Source of the DNA: Actinomycetota bacterium
Lineage (GTDB): Bacteria; Actinomycetota; Actinomycetes; Streptosporangiales; Streptosporangiaceae
Assembly: GCA_003161205.1 (NCBI GenBank)
Contig: PMOU01000148.1
Span: 4,821-10,258, forward strand
DNA length: 5,438 nt
Reading direction: 5' to 3'
In this document: positions 1 to 5,092 of the stretch, piece after piece
Position numbering within the stretch: position 1 is the first letter of the stretch
Layout: every line of letters begins with the position of its first letter
Position numbers and translations under genes: made by a program
The notes under the pieces: model-generated
Told to the model about the DNA's origin: nothing
Database searches by the model: none
Seen by the model: the letters and a program-made list of their open reading frames with translations, nothing else

Positions 1-5
1 CGCTG

Positions 6-629
6 TTACCGCGCCGAGCCCGTCCCGGCGAGTGCTGCCGCCGGCGCGTCGGCACGCAGGCCGTCCATGACGAGGTCGACCATCCGGCGAGCACGTTCTT
101 GCCAGTCGTCGCTGGCGTCCATGCGCAAAAGAAAGCCCATGAGGAGCAGCACGTCGTCGGGGTCAAGGCCAGGCCGGATGCTGCCGACTTCCTCGCCAGC
201 CCGCAGCAGCATGGCGATGGCGCGGATGATCGGCCCGCAGGTCTCGCCCGCCAGGCCGTCGCTGGTGGTGGGGTGCAAGACATCCGCGGCGCCGTGCCTG
301 ATCCTGCCGTAGTACGCGAGGCGGTCGAACCAGAGCCGCAGCGCGTCCAGCGGCGGGTGCTCCTTGAGCAGCACGGCCGCGGAGTCCACGAGTTGCTGGA
401 CATTGTGCCGGTAGACCGCCAGGACGAGCGTTTCGCGGGTCGGGAAGTATTGATAAAGAGTCCCGGGTCCCACGCCGGCCCGCTTCGCGATCGAGTTAAG
501 CGAGACGTCACTGGAAGCCGCCAGTGCGCCGCGCGCGACCTCGAGAATGTGGTCGCGGTTCTCATGCCAGTCCGCGTCCAAGGCCTCGTACGGCGGCCCG
601 GTCACCTCGTGTTGCCGCTGCTGGATCAC
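6..629 (-). CDS. TetR/AcrR-family transcriptional regulator (207 aa, internal start)
   Basis: This is a complete TetR-type repressor if translation begins at the GTG at 629. That start is preceded by GGGGAGGAGG (634-643), a strong Shine-Dalgarno site, which is why I prefer it. The DNA-binding domain covers about residues 21-75; the helix-turn-helix lies at about 44-63 and includes IAKRAGVGPGTLYQYF, a classic TetR recognition-helix pattern. The C-terminal half, with TSDGLAGETCGPIIRAI and the DPDDVLLLMGFLLRMD stretch, resembles the SbtR-like TetR ligand domain. TetR proteins bind palindromic operators and release them on binding a small ligand, usually controlling a neighbouring exporter, here most plausibly the MFS protein immediately upstream. 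The same codons are also the last 207 of the longer MFS frame, so both a free and a membrane-tethered form are possible. The stop is TAA at 6-8. Confidence 0.85.
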   Translation of the reverse strand: MIQQRQHEVTGPPYEALDADWHENRDHILEVARGALAASSDVSLNSIAKRAGVGPGTLYQYFPTRETLVLAVYRHNVQQLVDSAAVLLKEHPPLDALRLWFDRLAYYGRIRHGAADVLHPTTSDGLAGETCGPIIRAIAMLLRAGEEVGSIRPGLDPDDVLLLMGFLLRMDASDDWQERARRMVDLVMDGLRADAPAAALAGTGSAR

Positions 630-2033
630 GACGCCTCCTCCCCGTGCACAATGGCGTCCCTGTGGTGAAGCTAAGAGTTTTCCGGTGACGCTTTGATGTG
701 CCGGATGACTCTGAGTGACAGTAGAACACGCCTGGCCCCTGACCAGGAAACACCAAGCACTCTTTAATTTTGGCGCGCCGGCCTCTGCCTTCCCCCTATC
801 CTCGCCCGGGCGCCGCGGCAGGTCACGCAGGTGCCGCATGGGAGTCAGCAGGAACGTGAGGCCGGACGCGGCGATCAGGGCAGTGAGTATCCATAGCGCA
901 TCCCTGATCCCCAGCGCGGTGGCGAGGACTCCGGCGAGCAGCGCGCCGACGGGCATCATCGCGAACCCGACGGCCCTGGTCGCCGACGTGACTCGGCCGA
1001 GTATGCCCGGCGAGACGTAGGTCTGCATGAAGCTGTCGACGATCACGTTCGCGATGACGATGACGCAGCCGGAGCACATCATCGCGACGGCGGCGAACGC
1101 GAGCCGCGGTCCGGAGTCCGCGAGCGGGAGCAGCAGCGCGAAGCACTGGCCGCCCGGGATGGCGATGAGCACGGCCCGCGCGGTGCCGAACCGCCGTCCC
1201 AGCGGGCGGGCGACAAGTGCGCCGAGGACGCCGCCCACGCCGAGGCTGGCCATGACGAGGCCGGCCGCGGCCGAGGACAGCCCGACGGTACGGACCAGGA
1301 AGACGACGAGGAGGGCGTCGACACCGGTGAGGGCCAGGTTGCCGAACGACGAGAACGCCGTCATCGCGCGCAGGTAGGGATCCCGCCAGGCGAAGCGAAG
1401 ACCGTCGAGCACGCCCCCGGAGGCGAGGGCACCCGATCGGCGGTCCCGCGGCGGCTGCATGGCGGTCAGGCAGCAGAACGAGACGGCGAAGCTCACCGCG
1501 TCGGCCAGCAGGCCGGTCACGGGGCCGGCCGCCTGGGCGAGCAGCCCGCCGAGCCCCGGCCCGCCGATCTGGGCGACCTCGCGGCTGCCCAGCAGCTTGG
1601 CGTTCCCCTCGGTAAGGTCCGCCTCGTCGACTACCCCTGGGAGCAGGACCTGGTAGGCGCTGTTGAAGAACACTGCCGCCGCGCCGGCGATCAGCGTGAC
1701 CGCGATGAGTTGCGCCACGGTCAGCACCCCGCACCAGGCGGCGACAGGGACGCTCGCGTAGACCGCCACCGAGATCGCATCACTGACCAGCATGACGGGC
1801 CGGGGCGGTAGCCGGTCGACCCACGCTCCGGCGGGAATGCCGATGATGACCCAGGGCAGCCAGACCATCGCGGTCAGCAGCGTGACGATGAACGTGCTGG
1901 TGTGCAGGGTGTCGATGGCGATCAGCGGAATGACAACGAGGGTGACGGAATTGCCGACCTCGCTGATGCTCTCCCCGGTCCAGAACAGGCGGAAATTCCG
2001 CTGCCGCAACAGCCCGCCCCGTCGGCCGGTCAT
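6..2033 (-). CDS. MFS exporter fused in frame to a TetR-family regulator (675 aa)
   Basis: Residues 1-406 are a major facilitator superfamily exporter of the MFS_3/EntS-like kind. There are about 12 hydrophobic helices (near 28-45, 50-70, 80-100, 103-124, 155-192 as a pair, 222-247, 256-275, 286-304, 310-332, 353-374, 378-397), and the TM2-TM3 loop carries a motif A variant, GAWVDRLPPRP. Such proteins export drugs or siderophores by proton antiport; the substrate here cannot be read. The usual end of the family is near HLRDLP (401-406). Instead of stopping, the frame continues through ~62 residues into a complete TetR repressor (469-675). Both MFS termini are normally cytoplasmic, so a real fusion would place TetR on the cytoplasmic face of the membrane. 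The ATG at 2033 fits the family N-terminus (LLRQRNFRLFW follows), but its ribosome site is weak. The gene lies 73 bases downstream of the ABC permease. The fusion may be genuine, a recent loss of the MFS stop, or a sequence error. Confidence 0.85.
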   Translation of the reverse strand: MTGRRGGLLRQRNFRLFWTGESISEVGNSVTLVVIPLIAIDTLHTSTFIVTLLTAMVWLPWVIIGIPAGAWVDRLPPRPVMLVSDAISVAVYASVPVAAWCGVLTVAQLIAVTLIAGAAAVFFNSAYQVLLPGVVDEADLTEGNAKLLGSREVAQIGGPGLGGLLAQAAGPVTGLLADAVSFAVSFCCLTAMQPPRDRRSGALASGGVLDGLRFAWRDPYLRAMTAFSSFGNLALTGVDALLVVFLVRTVGLSSAAAGLVMASLGVGGVLGALVARPLGRRFGTARAVLIAIPGGQCFALLLPLADSGPRLAFAAVAMMCSGCVIVIANVIVDSFMQTYVSPGILGRVTSATRAVGFAMMPVGALLAGVLATALGIRDALWILTALIAASGLTFLLTPMRHLRDLPRRPGEDRGKAEAGAPKLKSAWCFLVRGQACSTVTQSHPAHQSVTGKLLASPQGRHCARGGGVVIQQRQHEVTGPPYEALDADWHENRDHILEVARGALAASSDVSLNSIAKRAGVGPGTLYQYFPTRETLVLAVYRHNVQQLVDSAAVLLKEHPPLDALRLWFDRLAYYGRIRHGAADVLHPTTSDGLAGETCGPIIRAIAMLLRAGEEVGSIRPGLDPDDVLLLMGFLLRMDASDDWQERARRMVDLVMDGLRADAPAAALAGTGSAR
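634..643 (-). promoter_or_regulatory. Ribosome binding site for TetR
   Basis: On the - strand this reads GGGGAGGAGG, followed by CGTC and then GTG. The first GGAGG lies 7 bases from the start codon. It decides the start of the free TetR protein and argues that TetR was originally a separate gene. Confidence 0.7.
718..747 (-). promoter_or_regulatory. Possible TetR promoter with overlapping dyad operator
   Basis: On the - strand there is a -10-like TACTGT (723-718), and 17 bases upstream a weak -35-like CTGGTC (746-741). A dyad, CCTGG-N7-CCAGG (731-747), overlaps the -35 and the spacer, the position expected for an autorepressing TetR operator. The arms are only 5 bases and the -35 is poor, so this is a candidate only. 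It would give a leader of about 80 bases before the GTG at 629. Confidence 0.3.
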
Positions 2034-2106
2034 CGCCCCCGCGACGGGTCCTTCACCCGGTCAGGCTAGCAGTCCAGGCAGCACCGAAGTCATGGCGAGA
2101 TCGTAT
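2034..2106 (-). other. Short gap between ABC permease and MFS gene
   Basis: The gap contains a 5-bp inverted repeat, CGGGT/ACCCG (2045-2059), with a 5-base loop. On the - strand the loop reads GAAGG, a weak ribosome-site-like sequence about 15 bases from the MFS ATG, which is too distant to be convincing. There is no U-rich run that would make the hairpin an intrinsic terminator. The MFS gene may therefore be co-transcribed with the ABC genes. Confidence 0.35.
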
Positions 2107-3075
2107 TTACGCGTCCCGCTTGCGGAACAGGTAGGCGCCTACAGCCACCAGGGCGGCGGCCCACAGCGCCGTCACGCCGAGCTGGGGCCAGGCCGACCAC
2201 AGGTGCGGGTTGATGTTGTTGTCGCCGAGGGTGACCGAGACCACCTGGTTCGCGGCGTCCGGCAGGAACCGCATGATGTCCCAGCGCCAGGTGTTCGGCA
2301 GCGCCTGCTCCAGGACCGGGATGATGAACAGCGCGGCGATCGCGATCGCGATCGTGCCGGCGGTGTGCCGCACGATCGCGCCGATGCCGAACGCGAGGAT
2401 GGCGACCAGCGTGACGAACAGCGCGCAGCCGATGATCGCGAGCAGCACGGTGGACGGGTGGATCACGTCGGTGCCGGAGAATACCAGCTTGCATCCGGGT
2501 GGCACCCCGCCGGGGCCACCACTATTCCCACTGTTCGGCGGGCAGTTAATATTCGCGTTCTGCGGGATCCTGACCGTGTGGAACAGTGAGGCGCTCACCC
2601 CGCTGGAGGACAGCAGCGCCTGGCCGACGAAGAACGCGATGAACGAGGTCACGAGCGAGACGACGAGGGTCAGTGACGTGAGCACGATCGCCTTCGCGGC
2701 GTAGACCGTGCCGCGCCGGGGCTCCGCGGTCAGCGAGGTTCGTATCATCCCGGTGGAGTACTCGGAGGTGATCGCCAGTGCGGCAATGACCGCGATGATC
2801 AGCTGTCCGATCTCGAAGAACGCGATCAGCGAGGTCTGGGTGGCGTCGAACCCGGCCTTATTGGCCAGGTTGTGGCTGAAGTTAGCCTCGGCGCCTCCTG
2901 TGATCGCCGCGCCGACGCCAATGGAGACGACTAGCAGCGCCGCCAGGGTCCAGTAGGTGGACCGGACCGAGCGGATCTTGGTGAACTCCGAGCGCAGCGT
3001 GCCGCCGAGGCCGGCCCGCCCGGAGACGGTCGGCAGCGCGTTAAGGATGGGCTGGGCCTGCGTCGTGACCGCCAT
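2107..3075 (-). CDS. ABC-2 type transporter permease (322 aa)
   Basis: This is the membrane subunit of an ABC exporter and partner of the ATPase encoded immediately upstream. After a short cytoplasmic N-terminus with SEFTKIRSVRSTYWTL (29-44), the usual opening of actinobacterial ABC-2 permeases, six hydrophobic segments are visible near 41-61, 82-103, 128-152, 208-230, 238-257 and 296-316. The cytoplasmic piece ITSEYSTGMIRTSL (102-115) is the conserved region of this family that contacts the ATPase. The ATG at 3075 lies one base after the ATPase stop (TGA-G-ATG), so translation is probably coupled; GGAGGGG lies 9 bases upstream of it inside the end of the ATPase gene. The loop between helices 3 and 4 is unusual, with a Gly/Pro/Asn-rich stretch framed by Cys178 and Cys195. 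The substrate is unknown; relatives export lantibiotics, bacitracin or anthracyclines. Confidence 0.9.
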   Translation of the reverse strand: MAVTTQAQPILNALPTVSGRAGLGGTLRSEFTKIRSVRSTYWTLAALLVVSIGVGAAITGGAEANFSHNLANKAGFDATQTSLIAFFEIGQLIIAVIAALAITSEYSTGMIRTSLTAEPRRGTVYAAKAIVLTSLTLVVSLVTSFIAFFVGQALLSSSGVSASLFHTVRIPQNANINCPPNSGNSGGPGGVPPGCKLVFSGTDVIHPSTVLLAIIGCALFVTLVAILAFGIGAIVRHTAGTIAIAIAALFIIPVLEQALPNTWRWDIMRFLPDAANQVVSVTLGDNNINPHLWSAWPQLGVTALWAAALVAVGAYLFRKRDA

Positions 3076-3076
3076 C

Positions 3077-4052
3077 TCAGACCACCCCTCCGCTGACCGG
3101 GACGGGTTGTTCCTGGCCGGCCCGGTACTCCACGCTGTCGGCGGTCAGCTCCATGAAGGCCGCCTCCAGGGAGGCACGGACCACGGTCAACTCGTGCAGC
3201 CGCACGCCGTGGTCGAAGGCGAGATCACCGATCTGGGCCGCGGTGAGCCCGTGCACGGTCAGCGAGCCGTCCGCCTCGGTGGTAGCCGTCGGCCTGACCG
3301 CGGCGGTACCTGCCGTGGTGGCCTCGGGGACCGTCTCCGACACCGCCTTGGACAGCAGGTCGAGCTGCGGGGTGCGTACCCGGACGGTCTGGCCGGAGCT
3401 GCGCGCGATGAACTCCTCCATGGTGCAGTCGGCGAGCAAGCTGCCGCGGCCGATCACGATCAGGTGATCGGCGGTGTTCTCCATCTCCGACATCAGGTGG
3501 CTAGAGACGAAGACCGTGCGGCCCTTCTGCCGCCAGCGCCTTCATCAGGTTCCTGATCCACAAGATGCCCTCGGGGTCGAGCCCGTTGACCGGCTCGTCG
3601 AACATGAGCACCTTGGGATCGCCGAGCAAGGTCCCGGCGATGCCCAGGCGCTGGCTCATGCCGAGGGAGAACCCCTTGGACCGCTTCTTCGCCACTTCGG
3701 AGAGACCGACCAGCTCGAGGACCTCGCCGACGCGGCGCTTCGGCAGATTGTTGGTCTGCGCCAGGCAGAGCAGGTGGTTGTAGGCGGACCGGCCGCCGTG
3801 CACCGCCTTCGCGTCCAGCAGCGCGCCAACCTCGCGCATCGGGTATGCCATGTCGTGGTAGTCGCGGCCGTCCACCGTGACGAGGCCGGCGTCCGGGTAG
3901 TCAAGCCCGAGGATGCACCGCATCGTGGTGGTCTTGCCGGCGCCGTTCGGGCCCAGGAAGCCGGTGACCTTGCCCGCCTCAATGCCGAATGTCAGCCCGT
4001 CGACGGCGGTTTTCTCGCCGTACCGTTTCGTGAGGCCCTGCACCTCAATCAT
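3077..4052 (-). pseudogene. ABC transporter ATP-binding protein, frameshifted near 3520
   Basis: This is the ATPase of a DrrA/BcrA-like exporter. The first piece (4052-3501, 183 aa) has Walker A GPNGAGKTT (34-42), the signature variant FSLGMSQRL (128-136) and Walker B with catalytic Glu, LMFDEPVNGLDP (149-160). It then leaves the family pattern at AAEG and stops after PHGLRL. The family continuation, RTVFVSSHLMSEM, appears at once in the next frame and runs to 3077 (a 138-residue piece if begun at the ATG at 3493). Removing one of the two G at 3520-3521 (+ strand) restores a 324-residue protein with the switch His (SSH) and the usual C-terminal domain. As written, the product lacks the H-loop and should not hydrolyse ATP normally. 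The start is ATG at 4052 with GAGAGGA 8 bases upstream. The cause may be a real mutation or a sequencing error; the rest of the gene is intact, which favours an error or a very recent event. Confidence 0.9.
3520..3521 (-). other. Single-base insertion site in the ABC ATPase
   Basis: The - strand reads GAAGGGCCGCACGG where the family reading needs GAAGGGCGCACGG. One extra base in this short G/C run is enough to explain the loss of frame after Ala-Ala-Glu-Gly. Confidence 0.8.
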
Positions 4053-4060
4053 GAAAGTGG

Positions 4061-4069
4061 TCCTCTCCC
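4061..4069 (-). promoter_or_regulatory. Ribosome binding site of the ABC ATPase
   Basis: On the - strand this reads GGGAGAGGA and ends 8 bases before the ATG at 4052. It supports that start, which also matches the family opening MIEVQGLTKRYG. Confidence 0.6.
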
Positions 4070-4111
4070 GTTAGCATGCGGCCCATTGTGCCGGTGCGCC
4101 GAGTTCCACCG

Positions 4112-4144
4112 CGTCACCCTCGGTGATGATTCCGACGTCACCCT
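4112..4144. repeat. Direct and inverted repeats, possible operator
   Basis: CGTCACCCT occurs at 4112-4120 and again at 4136-4144, exactly 24 bases apart. The first copy also forms the inverted repeat TCACC-CTC-GGTGA (4114-4126), and the GGTGA pairs in turn with the second TCACC (4138-4142). A further GGTGA lies at 4192-4196. The position upstream of the ABC operon suits an operator; the protein that would bind is unknown. Confidence 0.4.
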
Positions 4145-4150
4145 GCAGGG
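4141..4150. repeat. Perfect 10-bp palindrome
   Basis: CCCTGCAGGG is a perfect palindrome lying between the two divergent genes and overlapping the second CGTCACCCT repeat. It may be part of a binding site, but 10-bp palindromes also occur by chance. Confidence 0.3.
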
Positions 4151-4221
4151 GGATACCACGGCCCGTTCGGCATATGGCGGTATGGTTGAAAGGTGAACAG
4201 TTACGGACAAGAGGTCATGAT

Positions 4222-4330
4222 GCCCCGCTCGCGGGGCCGCTGACGCGTCCGGACGTTTCGTTCCGGGGCCCTGATACGGGGCCTCGATGTGTTTGTGCGC
4301 TCGGAGCCCCTTGACTCAAAGGAGGCTGCG
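4222..4330 (+). promoter_or_regulatory. Structured leader of metG with two competing folds
   Basis: The leader contains a tight hairpin GCCCCG-CTCG-CGGGGC (4222-4237), a second CCGGA/TCCGG (4249-4266), a third GGCCC/GGGCC (4267-4283), and three copies of CGGGGCC (4232, 4264, 4277). AGCCCCTT (4305-4312) is complementary to the ribosome site AAGGAGGCT (4319-4327) with one bulged A, so it can hide it. The same segment can instead pair with GGGGC-c-TC-GA (4278-4287, partner 4301-4310), which would free the ribosome site. The two helices cannot coexist. This is the geometry of a translational riboswitch or attenuator. I recognise no known class: there is no T-box TGGNACC-like element, and the resemblance of GGTCATGA to SAM-IV does not extend further. 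Confidence 0.45.
4318..4325 (+). promoter_or_regulatory. Ribosome binding site of metG remnant
   Basis: AAAGGAGG lies 5 bases before the ATG at 4331, a near-perfect Shine-Dalgarno match. It decides the start and shows that the original 5' end of the gene survives although the coding region is gutted. Confidence 0.75.
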
Positions 4331-4743
4331 ATGAGCACGCCGCACACCTACATCACCACCCAGGTCACCGAGGAGAACTGGTTCTTCCGGCTATCCCGTT
4401 ACGCCGCACCGCTGCGATCGGCGATCACCTCGGGCCGGCTGCGCATCGAGCCCGCCGGGCGGCGGAACGAGGTGCTGGCGTTCATCGACAGCGGGCTCGA
4501 GGATTTCTCGGTGTCCCGGCCCGCGTCGCGGGCCGGGGGCTGGGGCATCCCGGTGCCCGGTGAGCCGGACCAGCCGACGCGGGGGTGCGCCTGGAGGCGG
4601 TGCTCCGCACGCTGCTCGACGCGTGCCAGGCCCTGGGCCGGGAACTGAGCCCGTTCCTGCCCGACGCCGCGGCCCGCATCGCGGCCCAGTGCACGGCAGA
4701 CGAGGACGGCCGGTTGCCGGGCCCGTCGCCGTTGTTCCGGCGG
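4331..4743 (+). pseudogene. metG: Methionyl-tRNA synthetase remnant with two internal deletions
   Basis: MetRS charges tRNA-Met with methionine. Three pieces of an actinobacterial-type MetRS are recognisable. MSTPHTYITT is the usual N-terminus, just ahead of the HIGH region. TEENWFFRLSRY through WGIPVPGEPDQ (residues 13-81) is from the middle of the catalytic domain, including RRNEVLAFI and LEDFSVSR. ADAGVRLEAVLRTLLDAC through GRLPGPSPLFRRL (about 4573-4746) is the C-terminal anticodon-binding part. The first junction (near codon 12) is in frame and removes roughly 150 residues including HIGH. The second, near 4570, removes roughly 200 residues including KMSKS and shifts the frame. The translated product is 105 residues (stop at 4646-4648) with an unrelated tail. 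It cannot be a working synthetase, so another metG must exist in the genome. The C-terminal frame has no stop at the family end and runs antisense into the next gene to 4956. A functional micro-protein is possible but unsupported. Confidence 0.85.
4515..4537. repeat. Perfect 11-bp-arm inverted repeat inside metG remnant
   Basis: The left arm CCCGGCCCGCG (4515-4525) and right arm CGCGGGCCGGG (4527-4537) are exact reverse complements around a single T. All 22 arm bases are G or C. It falls in the variable SRPASRAGG stretch of the MetRS piece. There is no T-run after it, so it is not an obvious terminator. Confidence 0.6.
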
Positions 4744-5022
4744 CTAGCGGCGCCGGCCGGGCTCCATGCCGGTGACCCGCAGCAGGAGCAGCAGCACGAA
4801 CGCGCCGATGATCGACCCGATGATGCCCACGGTGTGGAAGCTGTGGATGCTCACGCTGTGGTACTCGATCAGGTTCTGCAGGAAACCGCCGATGAAGGAG
4901 CCGACGATACCGAGCACGATGGTGCCGAGTATCCCGAGGTGGTCGCGGCCGGGTAGAAGTAGCCGGGCGACCAGCCCGGCGATCAGCCCGATGATGACTA
5001 GCACGATGATGAAGGTAACCAT
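4744..5022 (-). CDS. GlsB/YeaQ/YmgE-family stress-response membrane protein (92 aa)
   Basis: This is a small, almost wholly hydrophobic protein of the transglycosylase-associated (GlsB/YeaQ/YmgE) family, found in many bacteria and often induced by stress; its biochemical role is not settled. Three membrane helices are visible near residues 3-20, 28-50 and 64-82. The family glycine pattern is present in IGLIAGLVARLLLPG (11-25) and ILGTIVLGIVGSFIGGFL (31-48). The tail MEPGRRR is basic and should be cytoplasmic. The length fits the family. The ATG at 5022 is the natural start because the first helix begins directly after it, but only a weak ribosome site (GGAAA about 10 bases away) precedes it. 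Its TAG stop (4746-4744) coincides with the end of the convergent metG remnant, so the two 3' ends abut with no terminator between them. Confidence 0.88.
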   Translation of the reverse strand: MVTFIIVLVIIGLIAGLVARLLLPGRDHLGILGTIVLGIVGSFIGGFLQNLIEYHSVSIHSFHTVGIIGSIIGAFVLLLLLRVTGMEPGRRR

Positions 5023-5092
5023 GCCGGTATTGTTTCCAGCCCACGCGTTTTATGCGTTGCCGGGCCAACAAATGCGGATCGTGATGGCCGCG
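5023..5092 (-). other. Short gap upstream of the GlsB-like gene
   Basis: The gap is AT-richer than its surroundings and contains an inverted repeat ACGCGT-TTT-ATGCGT (5043-5057, one G-T pair). On the - strand CATAAA (5054-5049) could serve as a -10, but I see no -35 at the right distance. The region probably holds the promoter of the small membrane gene. Confidence 0.3.

Larger units (their letters stand above)
630..773 (-). other. MFS-TetR junction: spacer-like DNA read as open frame
   Basis: These 48 codons (residues 421-468 of the fused frame) look like an intergenic region rather than protein-coding DNA. About 27 of the 48 codons end in A or T, whereas the flanking genes almost always end in G or C. 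Two are TTA, a codon that high-GC actinomycetes rarely use. The encoded peptide has no hydrophobic or repetitive pattern and I recognise no domain. It contains the TetR ribosome binding site at its downstream end and a possible promoter and operator around 718-747. No stop falls in the MFS frame, but the frame shifted by one base has a TAG overlapping 797-799 on the - strand, so one indel upstream of it would end MFS at a normal length. Confidence 0.7.
4053..4330. promoter_or_regulatory. Divergent regulatory region between ABC operon and metG remnant
   Basis: This stretch separates two divergent transcription units and contains no gene. From left to right it holds the ATPase ribosome site, a cluster of TCACC/GGTGA elements (4112-4144), a perfect palindrome CCCTGCAGGG (4141-4150), a -10-like TATGGT on the + strand (4181-4186) with no good -35, and a GC-rich leader with several hairpins (4222-4327) ending at the metG ribosome site. 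I find no convincing -35/-10 pair for the ABC operon on the - strand. Confidence 0.55.

Noticed and set aside
823..1734. 303-codon open frame on the - strand in another phase
   Set aside because: The protein is dominated by Arg, Pro, Ala and Gly with no fold features, and the MFS helices are read in the correct frame.
2045..2059. Hairpin between permease and MFS as an intrinsic terminator
   Set aside because: The stem is only 5 bp and no T-rich run follows on the - strand.
1792..2589. 265-codon open frame on the + strand
   Set aside because: It spans the ends of two genes on the opposite strand that have clear family matches. Its Arg/Gly/Asp-rich protein has no recognisable domain, as expected of antisense frames in high-GC DNA.
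3474..4196. 240-codon open frame on the + strand opposite the ABC ATPase
   Set aside because: It is the complement of the Walker A, signature and Walker B codons; no hydrophobic or motif structure of its own.
4185..4200. PhoP-box-like GTTCACC on the - strand
   Set aside because: Only one repeat unit is present; PhoP boxes need tandem 11-base units and the neighbouring unit does not match.
4207..4330. T-box or SAM-IV riboswitch in the metG leader
   Set aside because: There is no T-box sequence or specifier loop, and only the short GGTCATGA resembles SAM-IV; the conserved core that should follow is absent.
4391..5071. 226-codon - strand frame across the metG remnant and the GlsB-like gene
   Set aside because: It overlaps two better supported genes and encodes an Arg/His/Pro-rich sequence without any family pattern.
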